From Microbacteriaceae bacterium (GTDB taxonomy: Bacteria; Actinomycetota; Actinomycetes; Actinomycetales; Microbacteriaceae), in NCBI GenBank assembly GCA_024645175.1, contig JAHEGB010000001.1, forward strand, positions 1 through 64,000: 64,000 nucleotides of DNA, in the 5' to 3' direction. Position numbers and translations under genes: made by a program. Shown piece by piece: positions 45,027 through 54,447 of this stretch. Each line of letters starts with the position of its first letter. Positions within the stretch are counted from its first letter, which is position 1. Under the pieces are notes generated by a model. The model searched no databases, was not told the origin of the DNA, and saw only the letters and a program-made list of their open reading frames with translations.

Positions 45027-45169
45027 ACTGAAGCGTTTATGTTTGGGGGATTAGATGGAGACACTCATCTGAACCGAGTTAAACCCTACCAGCGACCGCT
45101 ATTTATAGGCAACTATGCGACAATAGAGTTACCGAAATCGGTCATTTTTCTCAAATATCGAGGTTTATC

Positions 45170-47029
45170 TTGTCGCCACGCGCTACCAGCCGTCTTGAAC
45201 CGGCCAAGACCGACCCGAGCATGATTCGCAATTTCTGCATCATTGCCCACATTGACCACGGAAAATCTACCCTCGCAGACCGCATGCTGCAGCTAACCGG
45301 CGTTGTTGACGACCGAGCTATGCGTGCGCAATACCTAGACCGCATGGATATCGAGCGCGAGCGTGGCATCACCATCAAGTCGCAGGCCGTGCGCATGCCG
45401 TGGGAGGTCGACAAGCAGGTCTATGCCCTGAACATGATTGACACTCCTGGGCACGTTGACTTCACCTACGAGGTTTCTCGGTCGCTTGCCGCCTGTGAAG
45501 GCGCAGTCTTGCTTGTTGACGCAGCTCAGGGCATTGAAGCGCAGACCCTTGCAAACCTCTATCTAGCGATGGAGAACGACCTCGAGATCATCCCAGTTCT
45601 AAACAAGATCGACCTGCCGGCTGCGCAGCCTGAAAAATACGCAGAAGAGCTTGCAAACCTAATTGGCGGAAACCCTGAAGATTGCCTTCGCGTCTCTGGC
45701 AAGACCGGTGTTGGTGTCGACGCGCTTCTAGACAAAATCGTCGCGACTATTCCGCACCCGGTCGGTGACCCAAACGCACCAGCGCGCGCCATGATTTTTG
45801 ACTCGGTCTATGACTCTTATCGTGGCGTCGTTACCTACGTGCGCATGATCGACGGAAAACTCTCGCCTCGCGAGCGAATTCAGATGATGTCGACCAAGGC
45901 AGTTCACGAACTACTCGAGATCGGTGTCTCGTCGCCAGAACCTGAACCAACAAAGGGCCTCGGAGTTGGCGAAGTGGGTTACCTAATCACTGGCGTGAAA
46001 GACGTTCGTCAATCTAAGGTTGGCGACACCGTCACCAACGCCATGAAGCCAGCTGCCGACGCGCTCACCGGATACAAAGATCCTTTGCCGATGGTTTATT
46101 CGGGAATCTATCCGATTGACGGAAGTGACTATCCGAACCTTCGTGAGGCGCTAGACAAGTTGAAACTTAGTGACGCCGCTCTTGCCTATGAGCCAGAAAC
46201 TTCTGTTGCTCTCGGTTTTGGTTTTCGCTGCGGCTTTTTGGGTTTGCTTCACCTCGAAATTGTCACCGAGCGTCTCGAACGTGAATTCGGTCTTGACCTG
46301 ATTGCCACGGCTCCATCTGTGGTCTATGAAGTCACCATGGATGACGGCAAAGAGATCACAGTCACCAACCCGAGCGAGTTTCCGAGCGGAAAAGTTAAGA
46401 CCGTTCTAGAGCCGATGGTTCGAGCAACAATCTTGGCTCCGAAAGACTATGTTGGCGTGATCATGGAACTTTGCCAGAGTCGTCGCGGAATCATGATTGA
46501 CATGCAGTATCTCGGTGAAGACCGCGTTCAGCTGCGCTATACCTTGCCGCTAGCCGAAATCGTCTTTGACTTCTTCGACCAGTTGAAGAGCAAGACCCAG
46601 GGCTACGGTTCGCTCGACTATGAAGAGATTGGTCTTGCTCAGGGCGACTTGGTTAAGGTAGACCTTTTGCTTCAGGGTGAACAGGTCGATGCTTTTAGCG
46701 CCATTGTTCACAAAGACAAGGCATACGCATACGGTGTGATGATCACCGGCAAACTGCGCGAACTGATTCCTCGCCAGCAGTTCGAGGTGCCAATTCAGGC
46801 GGCTATCGGTGCCCGCATCATCGCTCGCGAATCAATTCGTGCAATGCGAAAAGACGTTCTTGCAAAGTGTTACGGCGGTGACATCAGTCGAAAGCGCAAA
46901 CTTCTAGAGAAGCAAAAAGAAGGAAAGAAGCGCATGAAGATGGTTGGTCGCGTCGAGGTTCCTCAAGAGGCATTCATTGCTGCGCTATCAACCGATGGTG
47001 AGAAAAAGGGCGAGAAGAAGGGCAAGTAA
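45170..47029 (+). CDS. lepA: Elongation factor 4 (LepA)
   Basis: Ribosome-bound translational GTPase. G motifs are [17 protein letters not shown] and NKIDLP. The C-terminal domain with [25 protein letters not shown] is unique to LepA. From TTG 45170 (behind GAGG at 6 nt) it has 619 aa; an internal ATG at 45221 ([14 protein letters not shown]) is the alternative. hemW overlaps its stop by 1 nt. Confidence 0.97.
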   Translation: MSPRATSRLEPAKTDPSMIRNFCIIAHIDHGKSTLADRMLQLTGVVDDRAMRAQYLDRMDIERERGITIKSQAVRMPWEVDKQVYALNMIDTPGHVDFTYEVSRSLAACEGAVLLVDAAQGIEAQTLANLYLAMENDLEIIPVLNKIDLPAAQPEKYAEELANLIGGNPEDCLRVSGKTGVGVDALLDKIVATIPHPVGDPNAPARAMIFDSVYDSYRGVVTYVRMIDGKLSPRERIQMMSTKAVHELLEIGVSSPEPEPTKGLGVGEVGYLITGVKDVRQSKVGDTVTNAMKPAADALTGYKDPLPMVYSGIYPIDGSDYPNLREALDKLKLSDAALAYEPETSVALGFGFRCGFLGLLHLEIVTERLEREFGLDLIATAPSVVYEVTMDDGKEITVTNPSEFPSGKVKTVLEPMVRATILAPKDYVGVIMELCQSRRGIMIDMQYLGEDRVQLRYTLPLAEIVFDFFDQLKSKTQGYGSLDYEEIGLAQGDLVKVDLLLQGEQVDAFSAIVHKDKAYAYGVMITGKLRELIPRQQFEVPIQAAIGARIIARESIRAMRKDVLAKCYGGDISRKRKLLEKQKEGKKRMKMVGRVEVPQEAFIAALSTDGEKKGEKKGK

Positions 47030-48258
47030 TGGCCCAGTTGCCCGATGGCGATGTTGCTCCGCTCGACGGTGCTCTGCCTGCTTCGGTTCTTGCGAATAGT
47101 TCAAACAAAACTCTTCACGCATATCTGCACATTCCGTTTTGTCGCGTGCGTTGCGGATACTGCGATTTCAATACCTACACGTCGAGCGAATTGCGCGGCG
47201 TAACTCAAAGCTCTTTACTTGACGACCTGTTAGCCGAAATTCGATTCAGTCGCCAAGTGCTTGCAAACGCCGGTCTGCCGAAACGCGAATTCTCGACCGT
47301 TTTCTTTGGCGGAGGAACACCAACGCAACTCTCTGCTGCGCAACTTGTTGAGGCGTTGTCTGTGTTGCGATATGAGATCGGCATTGCGGCCGGCGCAGAG
47401 ATAACCACAGAAGCAAACCCAGACAACGTAGACGACGCCTATCTTGCAGAGCTTGCAGCAGGTGGCTTCACTCGAATCTCTCTCGGCATGCAATCAGCGG
47501 TTGACAGTGTTCTGAAGGTGCTCGATAGGACTCATAACCCGGCAAATGTTGCAAAGGCGGTGGCCGCCGCCAAGTCTGCCGGCCTTCAGGTGTCTGTTGA
47601 CCTGATTTATGGAGCCCCTGGTGAAACGGTTGAACAGTGGCGAGAGTCATTAGAGACGGCTATCGCACTAGAACCAGATCACATCAGCGCGTATTCGCTG
47701 ATTGTTGAAGATGGCACAAAACTTGCACGTCAAATTCGCGGCGGCGATTTGCGTCAGCCTGACGAAGACGAACAAGCTGAAAAATACGAGTTGGCAGACG
47801 AACTGCTATCTAAGGCTGGTTTCGGTTGGTACGAAGTGAGCAACTTCAGTCGCACGCCTGAGACGCGCTCTGCGCACAACCTTGCTTATTGGCGAAGCAA
47901 CGACTGGTGGGGTTATGGGCCAGGAGCGCACTCTCACATCGGGGGAGTTCGCTGGTGGAATGTGAAGCATCCCGCGACTTTTGCTCAGAAAATCGCTGAC
48001 GGCGTTTCGCCAGCGCTTGCACGCGAGGTTCTCTCAGACGAAACCCGAATTACAGAGAGAATCTTGCTCGAAGTTCGAATCAAGGATGGCCTCGCCATTG
48101 AAGTGGTCAAGACGTTGAACCCAGAAGCTGCGAAGCCAATTAGTCAGGCGATTGCAGATGGCCTTATCGAAGCCGACGCTGCGCTGCGAGGCAACTTGCA
48201 CCTGACACTCAAAGGCAGGTTGCTAGCAGATGCCCTGGTTCGCGACCTGCTTGGCTAA
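47029..48258 (+). CDS. hemW: Radical SAM protein HemW (heme chaperone, HemN-like)
   Basis: Radical SAM protein implicated in heme delivery. The iron-sulfur motif CxxxCxxC is in PFCRVRCGYCDFNTYT near residue 37, followed by FFGGGTPT and SLGMQSAVD. Length is 409 aa. It is often mis-annotated as coproporphyrinogen III oxidase; the motif spacing and lepA neighbourhood support HemW. Its start overlaps lepA (TAATG). It is convergent with the DUF4870 gene. Confidence 0.93.
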   Translation: MAQLPDGDVAPLDGALPASVLANSSNKTLHAYLHIPFCRVRCGYCDFNTYTSSELRGVTQSSLLDDLLAEIRFSRQVLANAGLPKREFSTVFFGGGTPTQLSAAQLVEALSVLRYEIGIAAGAEITTEANPDNVDDAYLAELAAGGFTRISLGMQSAVDSVLKVLDRTHNPANVAKAVAAAKSAGLQVSVDLIYGAPGETVEQWRESLETAIALEPDHISAYSLIVEDGTKLARQIRGGDLRQPDEDEQAEKYELADELLSKAGFGWYEVSNFSRTPETRSAHNLAYWRSNDWWGYGPGAHSHIGGVRWWNVKHPATFAQKIADGVSPALAREVLSDETRITERILLEVRIKDGLAIEVVKTLNPEAAKPISQAIADGLIEADAALRGNLHLTLKGRLLADALVRDLLG

Positions 48259-48261
48259 GAG

Positions 48262-48606
48262 TTACTTGATGAATCGAATGGTCAGCGGAAACTTATAGAA
48301 GTTGCCCTGAGATGCCTGAGCCGCAGCAATGATGCGAAAGACGGTTGCGTAAACCGGCACAACCCAGAAAATTAGCCAGCCCACGATGCTGATTGCTAGC
48401 GCCGCATAAATGATCAAGATGGTTAGGGCAAAGTTCAGCTGTTCCTTCGCGTGGTGCTGAATGAACGGCCCTTTGTCTTTCAAAATCGCATAACCAGCGA
48501 TAGGTGCAATCAGTTCAAGAACAATCGAAACCGCGTGCAGCACGACTGCCGCGCTTTTCTCTTCATTAGGAGCCCAGTCGCGCCCCGACGCATATGGATT
48601 AGTCAT
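48262..48606 (-). CDS. DUF4870 domain-containing membrane protein
   Basis: A 114-residue protein with three hydrophobic helices. PFIQHHAKEQLNFALT is the DUF4870/TIGR-type signature. Function is unknown. The track's start at 48645 adds an unlikely extension; ATG 48606 (MTNPYASGRDW) is preceded by TATGCT at 6 nt, a leaderless arrangement. It diverges from the CIRCE-controlled hrcA operon. Confidence 0.85.
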   Translation of the reverse strand: MTNPYASGRDWAPNEEKSAAVVLHAVSIVLELIAPIAGYAILKDKGPFIQHHAKEQLNFALTILIIYAALAISIVGWLIFWVVPVYATVFRIIAAAQASQGNFYKFPLTIRFIK

Positions 48607-48612
48607 ATCTAG

Positions 48613-48618
48613 AGCATA
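48613..48618 (-). promoter_or_regulatory. -10 hexamer of the DUF4870 gene, leaderless-type start
   Basis: On the minus strand TATGCT, 6 nt, ATG, with no Shine-Dalgarno. Confidence 0.45.
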
Positions 48619-48633
48619 GCCAGCGACACGGGC

Positions 48634-48639
48634 TAAAAT
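48634..48639 (+). promoter_or_regulatory. -10 hexamer of the hrcA operon
   Basis: TAAAAT immediately precedes and touches the CIRCE element, so a bound HrcA would cover the transcription start point. Confidence 0.5.
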
Positions 48640-48665
48640 TGGCACTCAGATAGTGCGAGTGCTAA
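48639..48665. promoter_or_regulatory. CIRCE element (HrcA operator)
   Basis: TTGGCACTC-N9-GAGTGCTAA matches the CIRCE consensus TTAGCACTC-N9-GAGTGCTAA with one mismatch in the left arm. It lies directly before the hrcA ribosome binding site and -10 box, which predicts autoregulation of hrcA-dnaJ and control by heat. Confidence 0.93.
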
Positions 48666-48675
48666 CGAGGTGAAT

Positions 48676-49698
48676 ATGATTCCAGAACGCAGTCTTGAGG
48701 TGCTTCGAGCAATCGTTCACGATTACATCGAGACCAATCAGCCGGTCGGCAGCAAGTCTTTGGTCGAACGTCACTCTTTCGGAGTCTCATCGGCCACAAT
48801 CAGAAACGAAATGGCGCTTCTCGAAGAAGAGCAGCTAATCGTTGCACCGCACACCTCTAGCGGGCGCGTTCCGACTGACAAGGGTTATCGACTTTTTGTC
48901 GATCGCCTCGGAGAAGTAAAGCCGCTTAGCATTCCTGAGCGTTCAGCAATCGAAACCTTCATGCAAGGAAGCTCAGATCTCGACGAGGTTCTCGGTCGCA
49001 CAGTTCGTTTGCTTTCGCAGCTCACTAACCAGGTGGCCATGGTGCAGTATCCGAGTCTTGAAAAAGGTTCTGTGAAGAGCGTCGAACTCTTGAAGGTTGG
49101 CGACAAGCAAGCGCTGCTCATTTTGGTCACCGACATCAGTCGAATTCAGCAACACCTGATTCACTTTGAGCAAGACCTCGACGACGAGTTCATTGCAAAC
49201 CTTCGCGCTCAGATGATTGCAACGTTGCAGGGCGCTTCGCTCTCTCAAGTTTCAAGTCGTATCGAAGACTTCGCCAAGAAGTTTGCAGACAATCGCCGTG
49301 CCGAAGTCAGCTTGGTGCTCGACAACCTGCTCGAACAAGTCGACGCAAACCGTCAAGACAAAATCATTCTCGCTGGCACGGCAAACCTGGCACGACGCGA
49401 AGATGACTTCAAAGGAAGCATCTCGCCAATGCTTGAGGCAATCGAAGAGCAGGTTGTTCTGCTTAAGCTCATTCAAGAGATGCAGGCAGAGCAGCACGGA
49501 GTATCGCTTTTGATTGGCTCTGAAAACGAAATCGAGCAGTTCTCGTCTAGTTCGGTTGTTATCACCGGCTATGAAAAAGAAGGTGCCGAAGTGGCAAAGC
49601 TTGGCGTGCTTGGGCCAACCCGCATGCACTACGCAAACAACATCGCTGCAGTTCGCGCCGTTTCACGCTATCTAACTCAGGCTCTCGGAGGGTTCTAA
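48676..49698 (+). CDS. hrcA: Heat-inducible transcription repressor HrcA
   Basis: Represses class I heat-shock genes by binding CIRCE. Length is 340 aa. RSLEVLRAIVHDYIETNQPVGSKSLVERHSFGVSSATIRNEMALLEEE is the winged-helix domain. From ATG 48676 the protein starts MIPERSLEVL; GAGG lies 5 nt upstream. The track's GTG at 48670 overlaps that ribosome binding site. It sits directly after a CIRCE element and is followed by dnaJ. Confidence 0.97.
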   Translation: MIPERSLEVLRAIVHDYIETNQPVGSKSLVERHSFGVSSATIRNEMALLEEEQLIVAPHTSSGRVPTDKGYRLFVDRLGEVKPLSIPERSAIETFMQGSSDLDEVLGRTVRLLSQLTNQVAMVQYPSLEKGSVKSVELLKVGDKQALLILVTDISRIQQHLIHFEQDLDDEFIANLRAQMIATLQGASLSQVSSRIEDFAKKFADNRRAEVSLVLDNLLEQVDANRQDKIILAGTANLARREDDFKGSISPMLEAIEEQVVLLKLIQEMQAEQHGVSLLIGSENEIEQFSSSSVVITGYEKEGAEVAKLGVLGPTRMHYANNIAAVRAVSRYLTQALGGF

Positions 49699-49699
49699 C

Positions 49700-50782
49700 T
49701 TGGCTGACCACTATGACGTTCTAGGTGTCTCTCGCGACGCCAGTGAAGATCAAATCAAAAAGGCCTATCGCAAGCTAGCCCGTGAACTGCACCCAGACGT
49801 GAACGATTCGCCTGATGCCCAAGAGCGCTTCAAGTTGGTAACTCACGCCTATGAGGTCTTGAGCAATTCTGACGAACGTCGCAAATACGATATGGGTGGC
49901 GGCGACCCGTTTGGCGCTGGCGGCTTCGGCTTCGGCGACATCTTCGACACTTTCTTTGGCGGATCAGCTGCCCGTGGGCCTCGCAGCCGCGCAGAACGTG
50001 GGCAAGATGCGCTTATTCGTGTTGACATGACGCTCGACGAGGTTGTCTTTGGGGCTGCCAAGTCAATCGAAATCGACACCGCGGTGCTGTGCGAGACCTG
50101 TTCGGGCAGTTGCTGCAGACCGGGCACTTCGCCTGCCGTTTGCGACATTTGCCGAGGTTCGGGTTCGATTCAGCGACAGGTTCGTTCGCTTCTAGGCAAC
50201 GTCATGACTTCGCAGCCATGTGGAGCGTGTCGTGGGTTCGGTCAGGTTATCTCTGACCCTTGTTCGTCGTGTCGCGGTCAGGGGCGCGTTCGTGCTCGTC
50301 GCTCACTCGACCTCAACATTCCGGCCGGAGTCGAAGACGGACTTCGCTTGCAACTAACTGGCCAGGGTGAAGTTGGTTTTGCCGGTGGCCCGCAGGGTGA
50401 CATCTATGTCGACATCTCGGTGCGCGCTCATGACATTTATTCGCGTCAGGGTGATGATTTGCACTGCACGCTCGAGGTTCCGTTGCACGACGCTGTGCTT
50501 GGCAACCGCGCAAAGATTGAAACTTTTGATGGCGAAGTCGAAGTGCAAATCGAAGCCGGTTCACAGAGTGGTCAGCAAATTCACCTAAAGAACAAAGGTG
50601 TTACGCACCTGCGTGGTTCTGGCCGCGGCGACCTTTATGTCACGCTTCAGGTGCAGACACCAGAGAAGCTCGACTCGAAGCAAAAAGAAATCTTTAGACA
50701 ACTTGCATCGCTGCGAAAGTCAGATGAAATCAAACTGACAAAGCACACGCAGGGGCACTACTCGAAGCGCAAGAATAAATAA
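49700..50782 (+). CDS. dnaJ: Molecular chaperone DnaJ (second, HrcA-linked type)
   Basis: Co-chaperone that delivers substrates to DnaK and stimulates its ATPase. It has a J domain with HPD (LHPDVND), a Gly/Phe-rich linker, four zinc-binding repeats and two beta domains, 360 aa in all. The first zinc repeat is CETCSGSCCRPG, with Cys where CxxCxGxG normally has the last Gly. Start is TTG 49700 behind GGAGGG, one base after the hrcA stop. Actinobacteria usually have another dnaJ beside dnaK. Confidence 0.95.
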   Translation: MADHYDVLGVSRDASEDQIKKAYRKLARELHPDVNDSPDAQERFKLVTHAYEVLSNSDERRKYDMGGGDPFGAGGFGFGDIFDTFFGGSAARGPRSRAERGQDALIRVDMTLDEVVFGAAKSIEIDTAVLCETCSGSCCRPGTSPAVCDICRGSGSIQRQVRSLLGNVMTSQPCGACRGFGQVISDPCSSCRGQGRVRARRSLDLNIPAGVEDGLRLQLTGQGEVGFAGGPQGDIYVDISVRAHDIYSRQGDDLHCTLEVPLHDAVLGNRAKIETFDGEVEVQIEAGSQSGQQIHLKNKGVTHLRGSGRGDLYVTLQVQTPEKLDSKQKEIFRQLASLRKSDEIKLTKHTQGHYSKRKNK

Positions 50783-51519
50783 TGGTCGAGCCGTTATTTA
50801 GAAAAGACTTCGCTGCCGCTCCAACAGTTGGAGATTCGGTCATTCTCGATGGCGACGAGGGCAAACACGCCACCTCGGTTCGACGCATGCGCGCAGCCGA
50901 AGTGATTCAGTTCTCAAATGGTCAAGGTTTGCGAGTTCGTGCCGAAATCACCTCTGTTAGCCCAAAGTCGCTCACTGCGAAAGTTCTTGAAGTTTCAAAT
51001 GAGCCAAAACCTGCGCTCGACATCACGTTGATTCAGGCGCTTGCCAAGGGTGACCGCGATGAATTGGCGATTCAGGCAGCTACTGAATTGGGTGCGCTAG
51101 GCATAATTCCCTGGCAGGCCGAACGTTCAATTTCTCGCTGGGATGAAGCCAAGGCAGCAAAGGGCCAGGCACGATGGCAGTCAATTTGTGATGAGGCTGC
51201 AAAGCAGTCACTCAGGGTCTGGCATCCGAGGGTTGCCGAGGTGCTTTCTTCACAGACTTTGGCTAAGGCGTTCGCTCAATTCGACAAGGTTTTGGTGCTT
51301 GACCCGACGGCAGCCGTCGGCATCGCCCAGGTTTCAGAAATCAGCGGTCGGGTGGCCTTGATCGTTGGCCCAGAGGGCGGCATCGATGACAGTGAACTTG
51401 ATATGTTCGAAGCCGCTGGGGCGATTCGAGTGCGTCTGGGGCAGTCAATACTGCGAACGTCGACGGCTGGAATCGTTGCCATTTCGGCTCTTCAGTATGC
51501 ATCGGGCGATTTTGCCTAG
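50782..51519 (+). CDS. rsmE: 16S rRNA (uracil(1498)-N(3))-methyltransferase
   Basis: SPOUT-class enzyme methylating U1498 of 16S rRNA. HATSVRRMRAAEVIQFSNGQG near residue 30, QAALAKGDR-like QALAKGDRDELAIQ, and the SAM-binding knot IVGPEGGIDDSE and RLGQSILRTSTAG are diagnostic. Length is 245 aa. Its start overlaps dnaJ by 1 nt. Confidence 0.96.
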   Translation: MVEPLFRKDFAAAPTVGDSVILDGDEGKHATSVRRMRAAEVIQFSNGQGLRVRAEITSVSPKSLTAKVLEVSNEPKPALDITLIQALAKGDRDELAIQAATELGALGIIPWQAERSISRWDEAKAAKGQARWQSICDEAAKQSLRVWHPRVAEVLSSQTLAKAFAQFDKVLVLDPTAAVGIAQVSEISGRVALIVGPEGGIDDSELDMFEAAGAIRVRLGQSILRTSTAGIVAISALQYASGDFA

Positions 51520-51551
51520 TCTGGCGAAACTAAACTGGTCTCGGAGGCAAA

Positions 51552-51884
51552 TTGACCACTGAGAATTGCATTTTTTGCAAGATTATCTCCGGAGAGATTC
51601 CGGCAACGCTCGTCGCTGAGTCGACTCATGCCATTGCATTCAACGACATCGCACCAAAGCAGCCGGTTCACGTGCTTGTTGTGCCAAGAGAGCACCACTC
51701 GAATGTTGCAGAGTTGGCTTTTGAGAATCCAGAAGCACTCATTGACCTGGTTCAGCTCGGCAGCAGGGTAGCAAGCGAACTTTCAACAGGTTCATTTAGA
51801 TTCACTTTCAATACTGGCGAGGCCGCCGGTCAGACAGTGTTTCATGCTCACGGGCACATCACGAGTAGGACGCCAAAAAACTAA
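51552..51884 (+). CDS. HIT family protein
   Basis: Nucleotide hydrolase or transferase of the histidine triad superfamily. The triad is in FHAHGHITS, preceded by HVLVVPREHHS and IFCKIISGEIPA near the start. Length is 110 aa. It begins with TTG 51552 behind GGAGG, and phoH overlaps its end by 1 nt. The position between rsmE and phoH is typical of actinobacteria. Its substrate is unknown; Hint-type adenosine phosphoramidases are the closest match. Confidence 0.93.
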   Translation: MTTENCIFCKIISGEIPATLVAESTHAIAFNDIAPKQPVHVLVVPREHHSNVAELAFENPEALIDLVQLGSRVASELSTGSFRFTFNTGEAAGQTVFHAHGHITSRTPKN

Positions 51885-52855
51885 TGGCAACAAACCCCAA
51901 CTTCAAACGGAAGATCGAAGTGACCCAGGTTCCGATGGTCAACCTGCTCGGCACCAATGATGGTTTGCTCAGAACTCTCGAGGCAACTTTTTCGACCGTC
52001 GAGGTCTTGGCCCGAGGCAACACGTTGACTTTCTCTGGCCCTCAAGACGATGTTGAACGCGCGGCAAACCTAGTTTCTGAGATGGTTGAACTTATCGCCG
52101 GTGGTCAGCAACTGGCACCTCAAGACCTCACACGCTCGGCCAAAATGCTCGATGAAACCGCCGCACGCCCAGTCGATGTGTTGAGCCAAAGCATTCTCTC
52201 TTCACGGGGCAAAAGCATCAGACCCAAGACTCTCGGGCAGAAGCTCTATGTAGATGCCATTGATGAAAACACCATCGTCTTCGGAATCGGCCCTGCCGGA
52301 ACTGGCAAGACTTATCTCGCTATGGCTAAGGCCGTGCAGGCGCTGCAGCGCAAAGAAGTAAGCCGCATTATTTTGACTCGACCAGCGGTAGAGGCAGGCG
52401 AGCGACTTGGTTTCTTACCCGGATCGCTCAACGACAAGATCGACCCATACCTGCGCCCGCTTTTCGATGCGCTTCACGAAATGCTTGACCCAGAGACCGT
52501 GCCAAAACTAATGGCAAGCGGAACTATCGAAGTTGCGCCACTTGCATACATGCGTGGCCGCACACTGAACGACTCGTTCATAATCTTGGATGAAGCTCAA
52601 AACACGACTCCTGAGCAAATGAAGATGTTCTTGACCAGACTCGGATTCAACTCTCGAATGGTGATCACCGGCGATGTCACACAGATAGACCTTCCTACCG
52701 GAACATCGGGGTTGCGCACAGCGCTCGAAGTGCTAGATGACGTAGAAGGCATGAACATCAGTTACTTGACCTCTGACGATGTTGTTCGACACTCACTAGT
52801 GGCTCGAATTATCGATGCCTATTCAAAGTTCGAAGAGAAGCGAGGTCGACGATGA
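51884..52855 (+). CDS. phoH: PhoH family protein (PhoH-like ATPase)
   Basis: Cytoplasmic P-loop ATPase linked to RNA metabolism and to YbeY. Walker A is GPAGTGKT near residue 140 and Walker B is FIILDEAQN near 232. An N-terminal KH-like segment (TVEVLARGNTLTFSG) is present. Length is 323 aa. Its stop overlaps the ybeY start by 4 nt (ATGA). Confidence 0.95.
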   Translation: MATNPNFKRKIEVTQVPMVNLLGTNDGLLRTLEATFSTVEVLARGNTLTFSGPQDDVERAANLVSEMVELIAGGQQLAPQDLTRSAKMLDETAARPVDVLSQSILSSRGKSIRPKTLGQKLYVDAIDENTIVFGIGPAGTGKTYLAMAKAVQALQRKEVSRIILTRPAVEAGERLGFLPGSLNDKIDPYLRPLFDALHEMLDPETVPKLMASGTIEVAPLAYMRGRTLNDSFIILDEAQNTTPEQMKMFLTRLGFNSRMVITGDVTQIDLPTGTSGLRTALEVLDDVEGMNISYLTSDDVVRHSLVARIIDAYSKFEEKRGRR

Positions 52856-53313
52856 GCATCGAAATTAATAACGAAACCGAATTCAAGATCGACCACGAGC
52901 GAGTGTTGCGCCTTGCCGAGCACGCGCTAGACAAGATGAACATTCATCCGGCTGCCGAACTCGCAATTCAGTTTGTTGACGAAGAGCCAATGACCGAGCT
53001 TCACGTTCAGTGGATGGACGAGCCGGGGCCAACAGATGTTCTAAGTTTTCCGATGGATGAACTGAGGCCTGGCGCTGAGGGTGAACTCACGCCGCCCGGA
53101 TTGCTCGGCGACATAGTCGTCTGCCCTTCATTTGCCGAGAAGCAGGCAGAAGTTGCGGGCCACGAACTAATCAACGAGATTCTGTTATTGGTCACGCACG
53201 GCGTGCTGCATCTGCTCGGTTATGACCACGCAGAACCAGATGAAGAGCGAGAGATGTTTGGCATTCAAAAAGACATTCTCGAATCGTTCTACGCAGGCGA
53301 AAAGGTTGCCTAG
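52852..53313 (+). CDS. ybeY: rRNA maturation RNase YbeY
   Basis: Zinc-dependent endoribonuclease in 16S rRNA maturation and ribosome quality control. The metal motif HGVLHLLGYDH near residue 122 is intact, preceded by TDVLSFPMDE. Length is 153 aa. It starts with ATG overlapping phoH and its stop is next to the corC start, so phoH-ybeY-corC-era form one tightly packed operon. Confidence 0.96.
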   Translation: MSIEINNETEFKIDHERVLRLAEHALDKMNIHPAAELAIQFVDEEPMTELHVQWMDEPGPTDVLSFPMDELRPGAEGELTPPGLLGDIVVCPSFAEKQAEVAGHELINEILLLVTHGVLHLLGYDHAEPDEEREMFGIQKDILESFYAGEKVA

Positions 53314-54447
53314 TTGCTTATTGTTGCCTTCTGGATTTCACTCGCGCTCGCTCTGCTAACGGTGGGCTCGGCCATCGTAAAGGCGGCACTCGAAGTAGAG
53401 AGCGACAACGCCGATAAGGCAGAAACCATGAGCTTCGTTCGAATGACGCTCACCGGCATCTTCGGCGTGACCATTGGCCAAAGTCTTGTTCCACTTGGAT
53501 TCGCCTGGTGGCTGACCGCGTTGGTTTCTGTTGTGCTGATGCTGACCTTGCTGATCACTTCGCAGTTAGCTGCGAGACAATTTGGCCACGTCAAATTCGG
53601 TCAACGATTGCTTGCCATGGTCGAACCAGGGGTGCGTTCGCTTCACATGCTGTTTACGCCGCTCTCTCTTCCGAAAGAAGACGAGCCAGAGGAATTTGAG
53701 CAAGAGCTAATCGATTCAGTAGAAGAGTTTGGCGAAACCATCATTCGCGAAATCATGGTGCCCCGCGTTGACATGGCGACTATCCGTGATGATTCGACGC
53801 TTGAAGCAGCAATGCAGTTCTTTCTCAAGAGTGGCTTCTCGCGTCTGCCTGTGGTCGGCAAGACTGTCGACGAGGTCACGGGAATTCTTTATCTGAAAGA
53901 CCTGACCCGTGTTTTGCACGAGGGTGACAAAAAGTCGAGCAAGCGATTGGTTTCAGAGATCGTGCGCAAAGTTGTGTTCATGCCCGAATCTCTGCCGGTA
54001 GACGACCTGCTGCAGGCCATGCAGAGCAACTCGACTCACATTGCGATTGTTATTGACGAATACGGTGGCGTAGCCGGGCTCGTGACCATGGAAGACGTCA
54101 TCGAAGAACTTGTCGGCGAGATTGCAGACGAGTATGACGAAGACGAAAATGAAGTCGTGCAGCTCGACGATGGCGGCTATCGAGTTGCCGCTCGCTATTC
54201 GCTTGAAGATCTAGGTGAGTTGTTTGAGCTTGAGCTCGACGACGAAGATGTCGATAGCGTTGGCGGGTTGCTTGCCAAGCAGCTTGGTCGACTTCCGTTG
54301 CGCGGCGACGAAATTAGTTTTTCTGGCTTGAATTTCAAGGCAGACCGCATTGAGGGCCGCCGCAAGCGCCTTGTTTCTGTGCTCGTGCACCGCGATGCCG
54401 AATTGGCTGATGCAATCGAAGCGTTTGGAGCAGGCGAAGATGAATAA
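53314..54447 (+). CDS. corC: Hemolysin family protein (CNNM transmembrane, CBS pair, CorC)
   Basis: Putative magnesium or cobalt efflux protein. Order of parts: three or so membrane helices of the CNNM/DUF21 type (residues 1-90), a CBS pair (IMVPRVDMATIRDDSTLEAAMQF; HIAIVIDEYGGVAGLVTMEDVIEELVGEI), and the CorC_HlyC domain at the end. Length is 377 aa. Start is TTG directly after the ybeY stop. era overlaps its end by 8 nt. Confidence 0.9.
   Translation: MLIVAFWISLALALLTVGSAIVKAALEVESDNADKAETMSFVRMTLTGIFGVTIGQSLVPLGFAWWLTALVSVVLMLTLLITSQLAARQFGHVKFGQRLLAMVEPGVRSLHMLFTPLSLPKEDEPEEFEQELIDSVEEFGETIIREIMVPRVDMATIRDDSTLEAAMQFFLKSGFSRLPVVGKTVDEVTGILYLKDLTRVLHEGDKKSSKRLVSEIVRKVVFMPESLPVDDLLQAMQSNSTHIAIVIDEYGGVAGLVTMEDVIEELVGEIADEYDEDENEVVQLDDGGYRVAARYSLEDLGELFELELDDEDVDSVGGLLAKQLGRLPLRGDEISFSGLNFKADRIEGRRKRLVSVLVHRDAELADAIEAFGAGEDE

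Noticed and set aside
45133-45144. Short palindrome ACCGAAATCGGT before lepA
   Set aside because: Five-bp arms occur often by chance, and no neighbouring element supports a function.
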